A stretch of DNA of 64,000 nt, taken from positions 124,001-188,000 of the forward strand of contig NZ_SUHQ01000010.1 of the NCBI RefSeq assembly GCF_004962245.1. Direction: 5' to 3'. This DNA comes from Mesorhizobium sp. GTDB taxonomy: Bacteria; Pseudomonadota; Alphaproteobacteria; Rhizobiales; Rhizobiaceae. Of the stretch, positions 53,149 through 61,535 are shown piece after piece. How positions within the stretch are numbered: the stretch's first letter is position 1; every line of letters begins with the position of its first letter. The notes beneath the pieces are model-generated. The model was given only the letters and a program-made list of their open reading frames with translations, was not told the DNA's origin and did no database searches. The position numbers and the translations under genes were made by a program.

Positions 53149-53177
53149 TCTGGTAGCACAAAGCGGAAGCGATCACC

Positions 53178-54059
53178 ATGACCGACATCGCCACCTACAA
53201 CTTCGCCTATCTCGACGAGCAGACCAAGCGGATGATCCGCCGGGCGATCCTCAAGGGCATCGCCATTCCCGGCTATCAGGTGCCGTTCGCCTCGCGCGAA
53301 ATGCCGATGCCCTATGGCTGGGGCACCGGTGGTGTCCAGGTGACGGCCTCGATCATCGGCCCCGACGATGTGCTGAAGGTCATCGACCAGGGCGCCGACG
53401 ACACCACCAACGCGGTCTCGATCCGCGCTTTCTTCAAGAAGGTCGCCAATGTCGCCGTCACCACCGAGACGGCGAAGGCGACCATCGTCCAGACCCGCCA
53501 CCGCATCCCCGAGCATCCGCTGACATCGGGCCAGGTGCTGGTCTACCAGGTGCCGATCCCCGAGCCGCTGCGCTTCCTCGAATCGCGCGAGACCGAGACG
53601 CGCAAGATGCATGCGCTGGAGGAATACGGCCTCATGCATGTGAAGCTCTACGAGGACATCGCCAGGCACGGCCGCATCGCCACCACCTATGCCTATCCGG
53701 TCAAGGTCGAAGGCCGCTATGTGATGGACCCGTCGCCGACGCCGAAATTCGACAATCCGAAGATGCACCGTTCGCCGGCTTTGCAATTGTTCGGCGCCGG
53801 CCGCGAAAAACGCATCTATGCAGTGCCGCCCTTCACCGAGGTGGTCAGCCTCGACTTCGAGGACCATCCGTTCGAGGTGCAGACCTTCGATCAGCCCTGT
53901 GCGCTTTGCGCGGCCGAGAACGTCTATCTCGACGAGGTCATCCTCGACGACCATGGCGGCCACATGTTCGTCTGCTCCGACACCGATCATTGCGAGAAGC
54001 GGCGCGAAGCAGGCCATCGCGGCCACCTTGCGCCCGAAACCATGGAGCCGGCGCAATGA
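53178..54059 (+). CDS. phnJ: C-P lyase catalytic subunit PhnJ (radical SAM)
   Basis: This 293-residue radical-SAM enzyme breaks the carbon-phosphorus bond, giving alkane and ribose cyclic phosphate. Cys241, Cys244 and Cys266 match the unusual cluster ligands, and Cys272 matches the thiyl-radical cysteine of the E. coli enzyme (CALC...CSDTDHC). The gene overlaps phnK by four bases. Its length is normal and all key residues are present, so the pathway is probably functional. Confidence 0.97.
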   Translation: MTDIATYNFAYLDEQTKRMIRRAILKGIAIPGYQVPFASREMPMPYGWGTGGVQVTASIIGPDDVLKVIDQGADDTTNAVSIRAFFKKVANVAVTTETAKATIVQTRHRIPEHPLTSGQVLVYQVPIPEPLRFLESRETETRKMHALEEYGLMHVKLYEDIARHGRIATTYAYPVKVEGRYVMDPSPTPKFDNPKMHRSPALQLFGAGREKRIYAVPPFTEVVSLDFEDHPFEVQTFDQPCALCAAENVYLDEVILDDHGGHMFVCSDTDHCEKRREAGHRGHLAPETMEPAQ

Positions 54060-54832
54060 GTGACGAACCCTTGCTACGCGTATCCGCGCTCTCCAAATTC
54101 TACGGCTCGCGCGTCGGCTGCGAGAACATCACCTTCGACCTGTGGCCGGGCGAGGTGCTGGCGGTGGTCGGCGAATCCGGCTCCGGCAAGACGACGCTGC
54201 TCAATTGCCTGTCGACCCGGCTGCTGCCGAGCTCCGGCACCGCCAGCTACCGCATGCGCGACGGCCAGTTCCGCGAACTCTACCGCATGAGCGAGGCCGA
54301 GCGCCGCTTCTTGATGCGCACCGACTGGGGTTTCGTCCATCAGAATCCCGCCGACGGCCTGCGCATGACGGTGTCGGCCGGCGCCAATGTCGGCGAGCGG
54401 CTGATGGCGGTGGGCGACCGCCACTATGGGAAGATCCGGGCCACGGCGGTCGACTGGCTGTCGCGCGTCGAGATCGACGAGGACCGCATCGACGACGAAC
54501 CGCGCGCCTTTTCCGGCGGCATGCGCCAGCGCCTGCAGATCGCCCGCAACCTCGTCACCGGGCCGCGGCTGGTGTTCATGGACGAGCCGACCGGCGGCCT
54601 CGACGTCTCGGTGCAGGCGCGCCTGCTCGATTTGTTGCGCGGGCTGGTCACCGATCTCGGCTTGGCCGCCATCGTCGTCACCCACGATCTCGCCGTGGCG
54701 CGACTGCTGTCGCAACGCATGATGGTGATGAAGGACGGCCACGTCGTCGAAAGCGGCCTCACCGACCGCGTGCTCGACGATCCGCGCGCGCCTTATACTC
54801 AGCTTCTTGTCTCTTCCATTCTGCAGGTGTGA
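54056..54832 (+). CDS. phnK: PhnK, ABC-type ATPase of the C-P lyase system
   Basis: This 258-residue ATPase binds the C-P lyase core rather than a membrane channel. Walker A is GESGSGKTT, the signature FSGGMRQRLQIARN, Walker B LVFMDEPTGGLD and the H-loop VVTHD. It resembles oppD/dppD-type domains. The ATG overlaps the phnJ stop (ATGA), so translation is coupled. The preceding long open stretch in this frame lies inside phnJ and is not coding. Confidence 0.95.
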   Translation: MSDEPLLRVSALSKFYGSRVGCENITFDLWPGEVLAVVGESGSGKTTLLNCLSTRLLPSSGTASYRMRDGQFRELYRMSEAERRFLMRTDWGFVHQNPADGLRMTVSAGANVGERLMAVGDRHYGKIRATAVDWLSRVEIDEDRIDDEPRAFSGGMRQRLQIARNLVTGPRLVFMDEPTGGLDVSVQARLLDLLRGLVTDLGLAAIVVTHDLAVARLLSQRMMVMKDGHVVESGLTDRVLDDPRAPYTQLLVSSILQV

Positions 54833-54834
54833 CT

Positions 54835-55542
54835 ATGCCGACCCCGCTCGTTGTCTCCGACGTCGCCAAGAGCTTCACCATGCATCTGCGCGACGGCATC
54901 AAATTGCCTGTTGTCGCTGGCGTGTCGTTCTCGTTAAGGGCCGGTGAATGCACCGTGCTCGGCGGCCCGTCCGGCGCCGGCAAGAGCTCGATCCTGAAGA
55001 TGCTCTACGGCAATTATGCCGTCGATGAAGGCCAGATCATCGTCCAGCATGAGGACGGGCTCATCGACCTCGCGACGGCCAGCCCACGCAAAGTGCTTGC
55101 CGTGCGCCGGCTCACGATCGGCTATGTCAGCCAGTTCCTGCGCACCGTGCCGCGCGTCTCCGCCCTCGACGTCGTCGCCGAACCGCTGGTCGAACGCGGC
55201 GAGGACCGTGAGGTTGCGCGCGGTAAGGCACGCGCCTTGCTGGCGCAGCTCAACCTGCCGGAAAAGCTGTGGGCGCTGCCGCCGGCGACCTTTTCCGGCG
55301 GCGAGCAGCAGCGCGTCAACATCGCGCGCGGCTTCATCACCGAGCATCCGATCCTGCTGCTCGACGAGCCGACCGCTTCGCTCGATGCCAGGAACCGCGA
55401 CGTGGTGATTGCGCTGATCGCAGCCAAGAAGGCGGCCGGCGTCGCCTTGCTCGGCATCTTCCACGACCATGACGTGCGCGAGGCGGTTGCCGATCGCATC
55501 ATCGACGTGTCCGCCTTCGCCGCCGGGAAAATCGCCGCATGA
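54835..55542 (+). CDS. phnL: PhnL, ABC-type ATPase of the C-P lyase system
   Basis: This 235-residue LolD-like ATPase pairs with PhnK on the core complex. Walker A is GPSGAGKSS, the signature FSGGEQQRVNIARG, Walker B ILLLDEPTASLD and the H-loop IFHDHD. It starts two bases after phnK and overlaps the acetyltransferase gene by four bases. Confidence 0.95.
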   Translation: MPTPLVVSDVAKSFTMHLRDGIKLPVVAGVSFSLRAGECTVLGGPSGAGKSSILKMLYGNYAVDEGQIIVQHEDGLIDLATASPRKVLAVRRLTIGYVSQFLRTVPRVSALDVVAEPLVERGEDREVARGKARALLAQLNLPEKLWALPPATFSGGEQQRVNIARGFITEHPILLLDEPTASLDARNRDVVIALIAAKKAAGVALLGIFHDHDVREAVADRIIDVSAFAAGKIAA

Positions 55543-56153
55543 CCAGAAAACTGTCGGAGGCGCCGCTTGTCCACGAGACGGCGGAAGTCGAGGACTCGAC
55601 GCTTGGCCGCTGGACCGAAATCGCCGAACGCTGCCGGGTTTCGGAAAGCACGCTGGGCGACTATTCCTACATGATGCAGGACTGCGGCGTCTGGTGCGCG
55701 ACGATCGGCAAGTTCGCCAACATCGCCGCCAATGTGCGCATCAACGCCACCAACCACCCGACCTGGCGGCCGACACTGCACCATTTCACCTATCGCGCTT
55801 CGGACTATTGGGACGATGCCGAGCACGAGAGCGAATTCTTCGCCCAGCGCCGCGCCAGGCGCGTCACCATCGGCCACGACACCTGGCTTGGCCACGGCTC
55901 GACCATCCTGCCAGGCGTCATCGTCGGCGATGGCGCGGCGGTCGGCGCCGGCGCGGTGGTGTCGAAGGACGTCGCGCCCTACACCATCGTCGGCGGCGTG
56001 CCGGCCAAACTGATTCGCGAACGCTTCGACCGCCGCACGGCCGAGCGTTATCAGGCACTCGCCTGGTGGGATTGGGACCATGCCCGCCTGCGCGCCGCAC
56101 TCGACGATTTTCGCGCGCTTTCGGCGGAAGCGTTTCTGGAAAAATACGGCTGA
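55539..56153 (+). CDS. Hexapeptide acetyltransferase of the phosphonate operon
   Basis: This 204-residue left-handed beta-helix acyltransferase belongs to the xenobiotic/chloramphenicol acetyltransferase group habitually encoded in phn operons. Hexapeptide repeats run from about residues 15-60 and 110-150 (IGHDTWLGHGSTILPGVIVG). The HHFTYRASDYW segment carries the active-site region. It probably acetylates aminophosphonates or protects against toxic intermediates. It overlaps phnL by four bases. Confidence 0.88.
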   Translation: MTRKLSEAPLVHETAEVEDSTLGRWTEIAERCRVSESTLGDYSYMMQDCGVWCATIGKFANIAANVRINATNHPTWRPTLHHFTYRASDYWDDAEHESEFFAQRRARRVTIGHDTWLGHGSTILPGVIVGDGAAVGAGAVVSKDVAPYTIVGGVPAKLIRERFDRRTAERYQALAWWDWDHARLRAALDDFRALSAEAFLEKYG

Positions 56154-56181
56154 CGGCCACTGCCCATCGAGTTCCGCTCAT

Positions 56182-56316
56182 ATGCAATGGCAGGACATGC
56201 TCGATGACTGCCTCTCGCCGCTTGCCCGGCAGGCTCCGTTGATCGAGCTGCGGCCTCCGACCTTCTGCAGCCTCAAGGACATGAAGCATTTCGAGGAACT
56301 TCTTGCCCTAGGTTGA
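56182..56316 (+). CDS. Possible 44-residue ORF after the acetyltransferase gene
   Basis: The frame encodes MQWQDMLDDCLSPLARQAP, then LIELRPPTFCSLKDMKHF and a short end. Its third codon positions are GC-rich like real genes, but there is no ribosome site and no family is recognised. It could be a fragment of a lost phn gene. Confidence is low. Confidence 0.25.
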   Translation: MQWQDMLDDCLSPLARQAPLIELRPPTFCSLKDMKHFEELLALG

Positions 56317-56351
56317 CGGCGCGCCGCCCTGGCCTGTGGGCGGTAACAAAA

Positions 56352-56369
56352 CTGACATCAATCCGACAC
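56352..56369 (+). promoter_or_regulatory. Pho-box-like site upstream of phnC
   Basis: CTGACAT and CCGACAC are separated by four bases, the 7-4-7 layout of PhoB boxes with imperfect half-sites. It lies 64 bp before the phnC start, after the end of the C-P lyase genes, and would give the transporter its own phosphate-responsive promoter. Confidence 0.5.
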
Positions 56370-56432
56370 CGCAGGTTCATGCGGCTGCGCTAGCGAGGGT
56401 TAACAGACCTTCAACTGCGACTGGACTGGAAA

Positions 56433-57308
56433 TTGCCTATATCAGCCCCCCTGTCGGCAACCTCAGCCACGCTCGAGATCCGCGGCATTACCCGCCGGTT
56501 TGGCAAGAACACCGCCGTCAACGACGTCGATATCTCGATCCCGCACGGTCAGATGGTCGGCATCATCGGCCGCTCCGGCGCCGGCAAGTCGACGCTTTTG
56601 CGCATGATCAACCGTCTCATCGATCCGAGCCAAGGGTCGATTTTTTTTGACGGCGCTGAAGTCTCGCAGTTGCGCGGCTCGCCGCTTCGGCGTTGGCAGC
56701 GCGACTGCGCCATGATCTTTCAGCAGTTCAACCTGGTGCCGCGCCTCGACGTCCTGACCAACGTGCTGCTCGGCCGGCTCAATCACCGCTCGACCCTTGT
56801 CAATCTGCTCGGCATCTTCTCCCGCGAGGAACGGGCCGAGGCGATCGCGGCGCTCGAGCGTCTCGACATCGCCCGCACGGCGCTGCAGCCGGCCGGCACC
56901 TTGTCGGGCGGCCAGCAGCAGCGCGTCGCGATTGCCCGCGCCATGATGCAGAAACCGAAAGTCATCCTTGCCGACGAGCCGATCGCCTCTCTCGACCCGC
57001 TCAACGCCAAGGTGGTGATGGATTCGCTGCAGGACATCAATCTGCGCGAAGGCCTCACCGTCGTCACCAATCTGCACACGCTGGATACCGCGCGCACCTA
57101 TTGCAACCGCATCATCGGCATGGCCGCTGGCAAGGTCGTGTTCGACGGCCCGCCCGAAGACCTCAACCGCGAGGCCGTGCGCATGGTCTATGGTGCCGAC
57201 AGCAATGGCGGCGAAATCTCCGAGGCCATCACCTCGACCAGCGTCACCATCAAGCAAAAAATCGCCGCATCCGCCGGACCGCTCGAGCCCGCATTTCCCG
57301 GCTACTAG
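56433..57308 (+). CDS. phnC: Phosphonate/phosphate ABC transporter ATP-binding protein PhnC (PhoC-like)
   Basis: This 291-residue ATPase of the high-affinity phosphonate/phosphate importer has Walker [11 protein letters not shown]-loop [18 protein letters not shown], signature LSGGQQQR, Walker [13 protein letters not shown] and H-loop TNLH. The PhnC family carries the [13 protein letters not shown] region seen here. No ATG is available before the ATPase core; the TTG at 56433 gives a short N-terminal extension and is the likely start. It is followed by phnD, phnE1 and phnE2. Confidence 0.92.
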   Translation: MPISAPLSATSATLEIRGITRRFGKNTAVNDVDISIPHGQMVGIIGRSGAGKSTLLRMINRLIDPSQGSIFFDGAEVSQLRGSPLRRWQRDCAMIFQQFNLVPRLDVLTNVLLGRLNHRSTLVNLLGIFSREERAEAIAALERLDIARTALQPAGTLSGGQQQRVAIARAMMQKPKVILADEPIASLDPLNAKVVMDSLQDINLREGLTVVTNLHTLDTARTYCNRIIGMAAGKVVFDGPPEDLNREAVRMVYGADSNGGEISEAITSTSVTIKQKIAASAGPLEPAFPGY

Positions 57309-57451
57309 CTCCATGATCCCGACAAGTGGATACCGGTATACGGAAAGATCATGGACAGGCAAAAGAGCGCCTGGATCGCCAGCCCGCGTCAAGGGCGCTG
57401 TCAAAATTCGAACGCTACCGGCGCAATGCCGGAACCAACAGGAGAGACGAG

Positions 57452-58360
57452 ATGTTTAGAAAAATACTTTTCAGTGCCGTTTCCATCTTCGCCATGGCGG
57501 TGGGCACGGTCCAGGCACAGGACCTGAAGGAATTCCGCGTCGGCATTCTGGGCGGCGAGAACGAAGCCGACCGTCTGCGCAACTACCAGTGCTTCGCCGA
57601 CCACATCAAGGAAGTCCTCGGCGTCGAGAAAGTTTCGCTGTTCCCGGCCGCCGACTATGACGGCGTCATCCAGGGGCTGCTCGGCGGCACGCTTGACTAT
57701 GCCGAACTGGGCGCGTCCGCCTACGCCAAGGTTTATCTCGAAAACAAGGACGCGGTTGAACCGATCCTGACGACGGTCCAGACCGACGGTTCGACCGGCT
57801 ACCATTCGGTCATGGTCGCCCGTGCTGATTCCGGCATCAAGACACTTGCCGACATGAAGGGCAAGAAACTCGGTTTCGCCGATCCCGATTCGACCTCTGG
57901 CTACCTGGTCCCGGTCACGTCGCTGCCTAAGGACATCGGCATGGACGTGAAGAGCTATTTCGCGTCGACCGGTTTCGGTGGCGGCCATGAACAGCTCGTC
58001 CTTGAAGTCCTGAAGGGCACCTTCGATGCCGGCACCACCTGGGCCTCCGGCGTCGGCGACTTCAAGGACGGCTACAGCTCGGGCAATCTGCGCAAGATGG
58101 TCGACAAGGGTGTCCTCAAGATGGACGACCTCGTCGAATTGTGGCAGTCGCCGCTGATCCCGAACGGCCCGCTGGTCGTGCGTACGTCGATCGACGCCGA
58201 CGCCAAGCAGAAGATCACCGATTTCCTGACCAATCTTCCGCAAACCGATCCGGCCTGTTTCTCGGCGGTACAAGGTGGCGACTATAAGGGCTATTCGCCG
58301 GTCACCCCGGAATTCTATCAGGCAATCATTGACGCGCGTAAGGCGAAGATCGGCTCGTAA
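57452..58360 (+). CDS. phnD: Phosphonate/phosphate-binding protein PhnD (PhoD-like)
   Basis: This 302-residue periplasmic binding protein has a signal peptide ending near VQAQD (about residue 22). The anion-binding segments are visible: LDYAELGASAYAKVY, FADPDSTSGYLVP and GTTWASGV. AGGAG lies seven bases before the ATG at 57452. A 12-bp hairpin follows the stop codon. The ligand may be phosphonates and phosphate, as for S. meliloti PhoD. Confidence 0.94.
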   Translation: MFRKILFSAVSIFAMAVGTVQAQDLKEFRVGILGGENEADRLRNYQCFADHIKEVLGVEKVSLFPAADYDGVIQGLLGGTLDYAELGASAYAKVYLENKDAVEPILTTVQTDGSTGYHSVMVARADSGIKTLADMKGKKLGFADPDSTSGYLVPVTSLPKDIGMDVKSYFASTGFGGGHEQLVLEVLKGTFDAGTTWASGVGDFKDGYSSGNLRKMVDKGVLKMDDLVELWQSPLIPNGPLVVRTSIDADAKQKITDFLTNLPQTDPACFSAVQGGDYKGYSPVTPEFYQAIIDARKAKIGS

Positions 58361-58371
58361 GCAAACTGCCA

Positions 58372-58407
58372 CAACGCCGCCGGGGCCATGTGCCGCCGGC
58401 GGCGTTG
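58372..58407 (+). repeat. Intercistronic hairpin after phnD
   Basis: A 12-bp perfect stem (58372-58383 with 58396-58407) with a 12-base loop starts 12 bp after the phnD stop. No T run follows. It could stabilise the phnCD mRNA or reduce permease expression. Confidence 0.65.
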
Positions 58408-58433
58408 CCGCATCAGGGGCCGGGGATCTATCG

Positions 58434-59408
58434 ATGAGTGCGACCGACGTTTACCGCGCGCCTGCGCTTTCACCGGAGGGAGCCACTGTCGAGCGGCACA
58501 GGCGCGACCTCGCCGCTCGCCGGCGCCTTTACACGATCGGGGGCCTGGCTTTTCTGTTTCTTGCACTCTGTGGTTCGCTCTGGTTCGCCAACGAGACCAA
58601 CGCCGGAAAATTCTTCGACCGGCTTCCCTACATCGCCGACTTTTTCGTCGAGTTGAAGCCGCGCGACTGGTTCGATCCGGTGCGCGCGCTGTTCGATCTG
58701 CCGTCTCCCTATGACGATGGCAGCCTCAAGTTCGACTACCCCGAAGGCCGGGTCTACCTGACCCAAAGCATCTACATTCCGGAATATTTCCACCGGATGA
58801 TCGAGACGCTGAACATCGCCCTTTTTTCGACGCTGGTGGGCTCCGCATTTGGTTTCCTGCTCTGCTTCCTCGCCGCAGGCAATATCACGGCCAGCCGCTG
58901 GCTCCGTTTCGCCACGCGCCGCTTCCTTGAAATCGTCCGCGCCTTTCCGGAAATTGTCATTGCCGGCTTCTTTCTGGCGATCTTCTCGCTTGGACCCATT
59001 CCGGCGATCCTCGCGGTCAGCATCCATACCGTCGGCGCGCTCGGAAAAATGTTCTTCGAAGTGGTGGAGAATGCCGACATGAAGCCTGAAGAAGGCTTGC
59101 GCGCCGTTGGCGCCAACTGGGTCGAACGGGTGTGGTTCGGCATCGTGCCCCAGGTTTTGCCCAACTTCATGAGCTATTTCCTGCTTCGCTTCGAGATCAA
59201 TGTCCGCGCTTCGACCATTCTCGGCGCCGTCGGCGCCGGCGGCATCGGTGAAACCCTGCGCCTTTCGATCGGCCGGGGCCATGAGGCCAAGACTATCGCC
59301 ATCGTCTTTCTGCTGTTCTGTACGATTGTCGCCGTCGACCAGTTTTCGGCATGGCTGAGACACCGTCTGATCGGCAGACAGGCGTTCGCGTACGGGCGCG
59401 GAGAGTAA
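58434..59408 (+). CDS. phnE: Phosphonate/phosphate ABC permease PhnE1 (PhoE-like)
   Basis: This 324-residue inner-membrane permease has helices from about residue 33 (LYTIGGLAFLFLALCGSLW) onward. The EAA-type loop lies around EGLRAVGANWVERVWFGIVPQVLPN, quoted in part, followed by STILGAVGAGGIGETL. It starts after the phnD hairpin and ends four bases before phnE2. It forms a heterodimer with PhnE2. Confidence 0.93.
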   Translation: MSATDVYRAPALSPEGATVERHRRDLAARRRLYTIGGLAFLFLALCGSLWFANETNAGKFFDRLPYIADFFVELKPRDWFDPVRALFDLPSPYDDGSLKFDYPEGRVYLTQSIYIPEYFHRMIETLNIALFSTLVGSAFGFLLCFLAAGNITASRWLRFATRRFLEIVRAFPEIVIAGFFLAIFSLGPIPAILAVSIHTVGALGKMFFEVVENADMKPEEGLRAVGANWVERVWFGIVPQVLPNFMSYFLLRFEINVRASTILGAVGAGGIGETLRLSIGRGHEAKTIAIVFLLFCTIVAVDQFSAWLRHRLIGRQAFAYGRGE

Positions 59409-59412
59409 CGCT

Positions 59413-60960
59413 ATGAACGCCGACGCCATCGACGACATCGCCGCTCGCCATCCGGACGCATTCCGACGCTCCCTGTGGAAGCGCTATGCCACTCCGATCG
59501 GCATCCTCCTGTGTATTCTCTACACCTTCTACTGCGCGTGGTTCTTCTCGGTCGGCGCCGTTCTCGAAAAGGCGAATTGGAACCTTGCCGGCGCTTATCT
59601 CGCCGACTGGGTGTCTTACGAAATCCGGCCCGACATCGAGTTCAAGGACAACCACCTGACGATCGACTATTCCCGCTTCTCCAAACTGGGATCCAATCCA
59701 GATCCCGACTGGGTGACCAAGCAGATGGCGGTGATCGAGCGGCGGGTCGACGCAGCACCAGCACCGGCGATCGCGACCAACAAGTCGTCGCAGGACTCGT
59801 TCATGGCGCCTGGCGCGCCAACCGCCGAAAACCCGGCCGCCGCACCAGGGCAATCGGTTCCGCCTGCTCCTGAAATGGTGCGCGAAAAGGCCGTCGTGGC
59901 GGCGGACGTCGTCTTTGGCAATGGCCGGATCGCCGTCACGCCAAACCTTGTCACCGTGACACGCGGGACCGAAAGCGTCATCTTCGACATAGCCAAGGAC
60001 AGTTCTGTCACGCCGCGCACACCGCTGCCTGACTGGATCGAGCAACGCAGGCCGGGCTCGACAGCTTATGTCTCGTTCGGATTTCTCGGTCGCGCCGAGG
60101 TGCAGGATGACGAAGTGGTCGCCTGGAGACGTTTCTTCGGCTGGGCCAATTTCGTGTTCGACACGAATTCGCCATTCTGGGGAAAGCCGTTCGGCGAGGT
60201 CGCTTCACTGATCGTCTCCGGGGCACGCATCGACCCGTCGCGGTCAAACGCAGCGCTCGCCTGGGACAACGTCCTCAACAACGCCGAGTGGCAGCACGGC
60301 GACGTCTGGCTGAAACTCCTGCAAACCATCGTCATGGCTTTTGTCGGCACGGTGCTGGCCTCGATCGTCGCCTTTCCGCTCGCCTTCCTGGCTGCGCGCA
60401 ACGTGACGCCGAGCTGGATAGCCAACCAGGTAACAAAACGCTTCTTCGATTTCCAGCGGTCGGTCGATATGCTGATCTGGGCGCTGTTCTTCACGCGCGG
60501 CTTCGGTCCGGGGCCGCTGGCCGGCATGTCGGCGATCTTCTTCACCGACACCGGAACCCTGGGCAAACTCTATTCCGAGGCGCTGGAAAACATCGACGAC
60601 AAGCAGCGCGAGGGCATCCGCTCGGTTGGCGCCACGCCGGCAATGGTGCAGCGCTACGGCGTGCTGCCCCAGGTTCTGCCGGTATTCCTTAGCCAATCCC
60701 TCTATTTCTGGGAATCGAACACGCGATCAGCGACGATCATAGGCGCTGTCGGCGCCGGCGGCATCGGCCTGAAATTGTGGGAGGCCATGCGCACCAACAC
60801 CAACTGGGCCAATGTCTTCTACATGGTTCTGTTGATCCTGCTTGTGGTTTTTATCTTTGACAACATCTCCAGCTATCTCCGCCGCAAACTGATGGGGAGT
60901 GCCGCAAACGGCAATGACGAGCGGCGCGCTCGCCTGCTGCCGGCAGTTCAGGTCGCCTGA
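59413..60960 (+). CDS. phnE2: Phosphonate/phosphate ABC permease PhnE2 (PhoT-like)
   Basis: This 515-residue permease has a membrane helix at about residues 29-49, then a long periplasmic domain (about 50-295) with an Ala/Pro-rich linker near 116-160, and a C-terminal permease domain with the EAA loop REGIRSVGATPAMVQRYG and ATIIGAVGAGGIGLKLWE. Its length matches rhizobial PhoT, which is longer than E. coli PhnE. It is the last gene of the phosphonate region. Confidence 0.92.
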   Translation: MNADAIDDIAARHPDAFRRSLWKRYATPIGILLCILYTFYCAWFFSVGAVLEKANWNLAGAYLADWVSYEIRPDIEFKDNHLTIDYSRFSKLGSNPDPDWVTKQMAVIERRVDAAPAPAIATNKSSQDSFMAPGAPTAENPAAAPGQSVPPAPEMVREKAVVAADVVFGNGRIAVTPNLVTVTRGTESVIFDIAKDSSVTPRTPLPDWIEQRRPGSTAYVSFGFLGRAEVQDDEVVAWRRFFGWANFVFDTNSPFWGKPFGEVASLIVSGARIDPSRSNAALAWDNVLNNAEWQHGDVWLKLLQTIVMAFVGTVLASIVAFPLAFLAARNVTPSWIANQVTKRFFDFQRSVDMLIWALFFTRGFGPGPLAGMSAIFFTDTGTLGKLYSEALENIDDKQREGIRSVGATPAMVQRYGVLPQVLPVFLSQSLYFWESNTRSATIIGAVGAGGIGLKLWEAMRTNTNWANVFYMVLLILLVVFIFDNISSYLRRKLMGSAANGNDERRARLLPAVQVA

Positions 60961-61030
60961 GGGAAGGAAGGCCTACTTCCCTCCGTTCAGGGGAAAGTTG
61001 TTGGTTTCGATTCGGGCGTGAACGAAGAGT

Positions 61031-61480
61031 CTACTGGCCCTCTTGAAGTTTCTCTTGAGACTTTGCCATTTGATCGTTCTCAAGTTCCATGTTGTGCATC
61101 GTTGCAATCATCCACTCATCATGATCCCGCGTTGCCATTAAGCTGATTAATCCACGCCGACGCGGCCACTCGTTTCCCATCGGATCGCGCGCGCCAGTCA
61201 TGGACCACCGCAGGTCGAGCGTGGCAACATCAGGGCGAACAAGCCGACTGCGCACGCTATCTGCGGATAGATGACTGTCCTTGAACATCGTCTCAAAAAT
61301 CGGAGCATGGAACAGCTCGATCTTGCCACGTCCAGTCGCCTGCATACCGAAGACGTTTGTAAACTCGGCATCTGCCGCGAATACGGCGGCAAAGGCATGA
61401 GGATCGTGACGATTCCAAGCTTCGATCAGCCTGTGCGCGATACCTTCCACCTCTTCGGTTCCGACCTTATCGGTAGCCAT
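61031..61480 (-). CDS. SnoaL-like / DUF4440-type protein
   Basis: This 149-residue protein has an NTF2-like cone fold of the SgcJ/EcaC group. Features are HRLIEAWNRHDPHAFAAVFA, then ADAEFTNVFG, GRGKIELFH and VATLDLRWSMTGARDPMG. GGGAGG lies five bases before the ATG at 61480. It may bind a small hydrophobic molecule or act as a minor hydrolase or isomerase; no activity can be assigned. It is convergent with phnE2 and follows the sugar isomerase gene. Confidence 0.78.
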   Translation of the reverse strand: MATDKVGTEEVEGIAHRLIEAWNRHDPHAFAAVFAADAEFTNVFGMQATGRGKIELFHAPIFETMFKDSHLSADSVRSRLVRPDVATLDLRWSMTGARDPMGNEWPRRRGLISLMATRDHDEWMIATMHNMELENDQMAKSQEKLQEGQ

Positions 61481-61535
61481 GCTAACCTCCCGTCTCCGGC
61501 GATTCCCAATGGGTACCAAGTGTCAGATTATCTCA

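Noticed and set aside
52894..53181. Plus-strand frame with ATGA junctions to phnI and phnJ as an annotated gene
   Set aside because: The junctions are striking, but its codon use is poor and no fold is evident; kept as a finding rather than a separate gene.
59413..60960. PhnE2 length regarded as an anomalous fusion
   Set aside because: S. meliloti PhoT has the same long periplasmic part, so this is normal for rhizobia.
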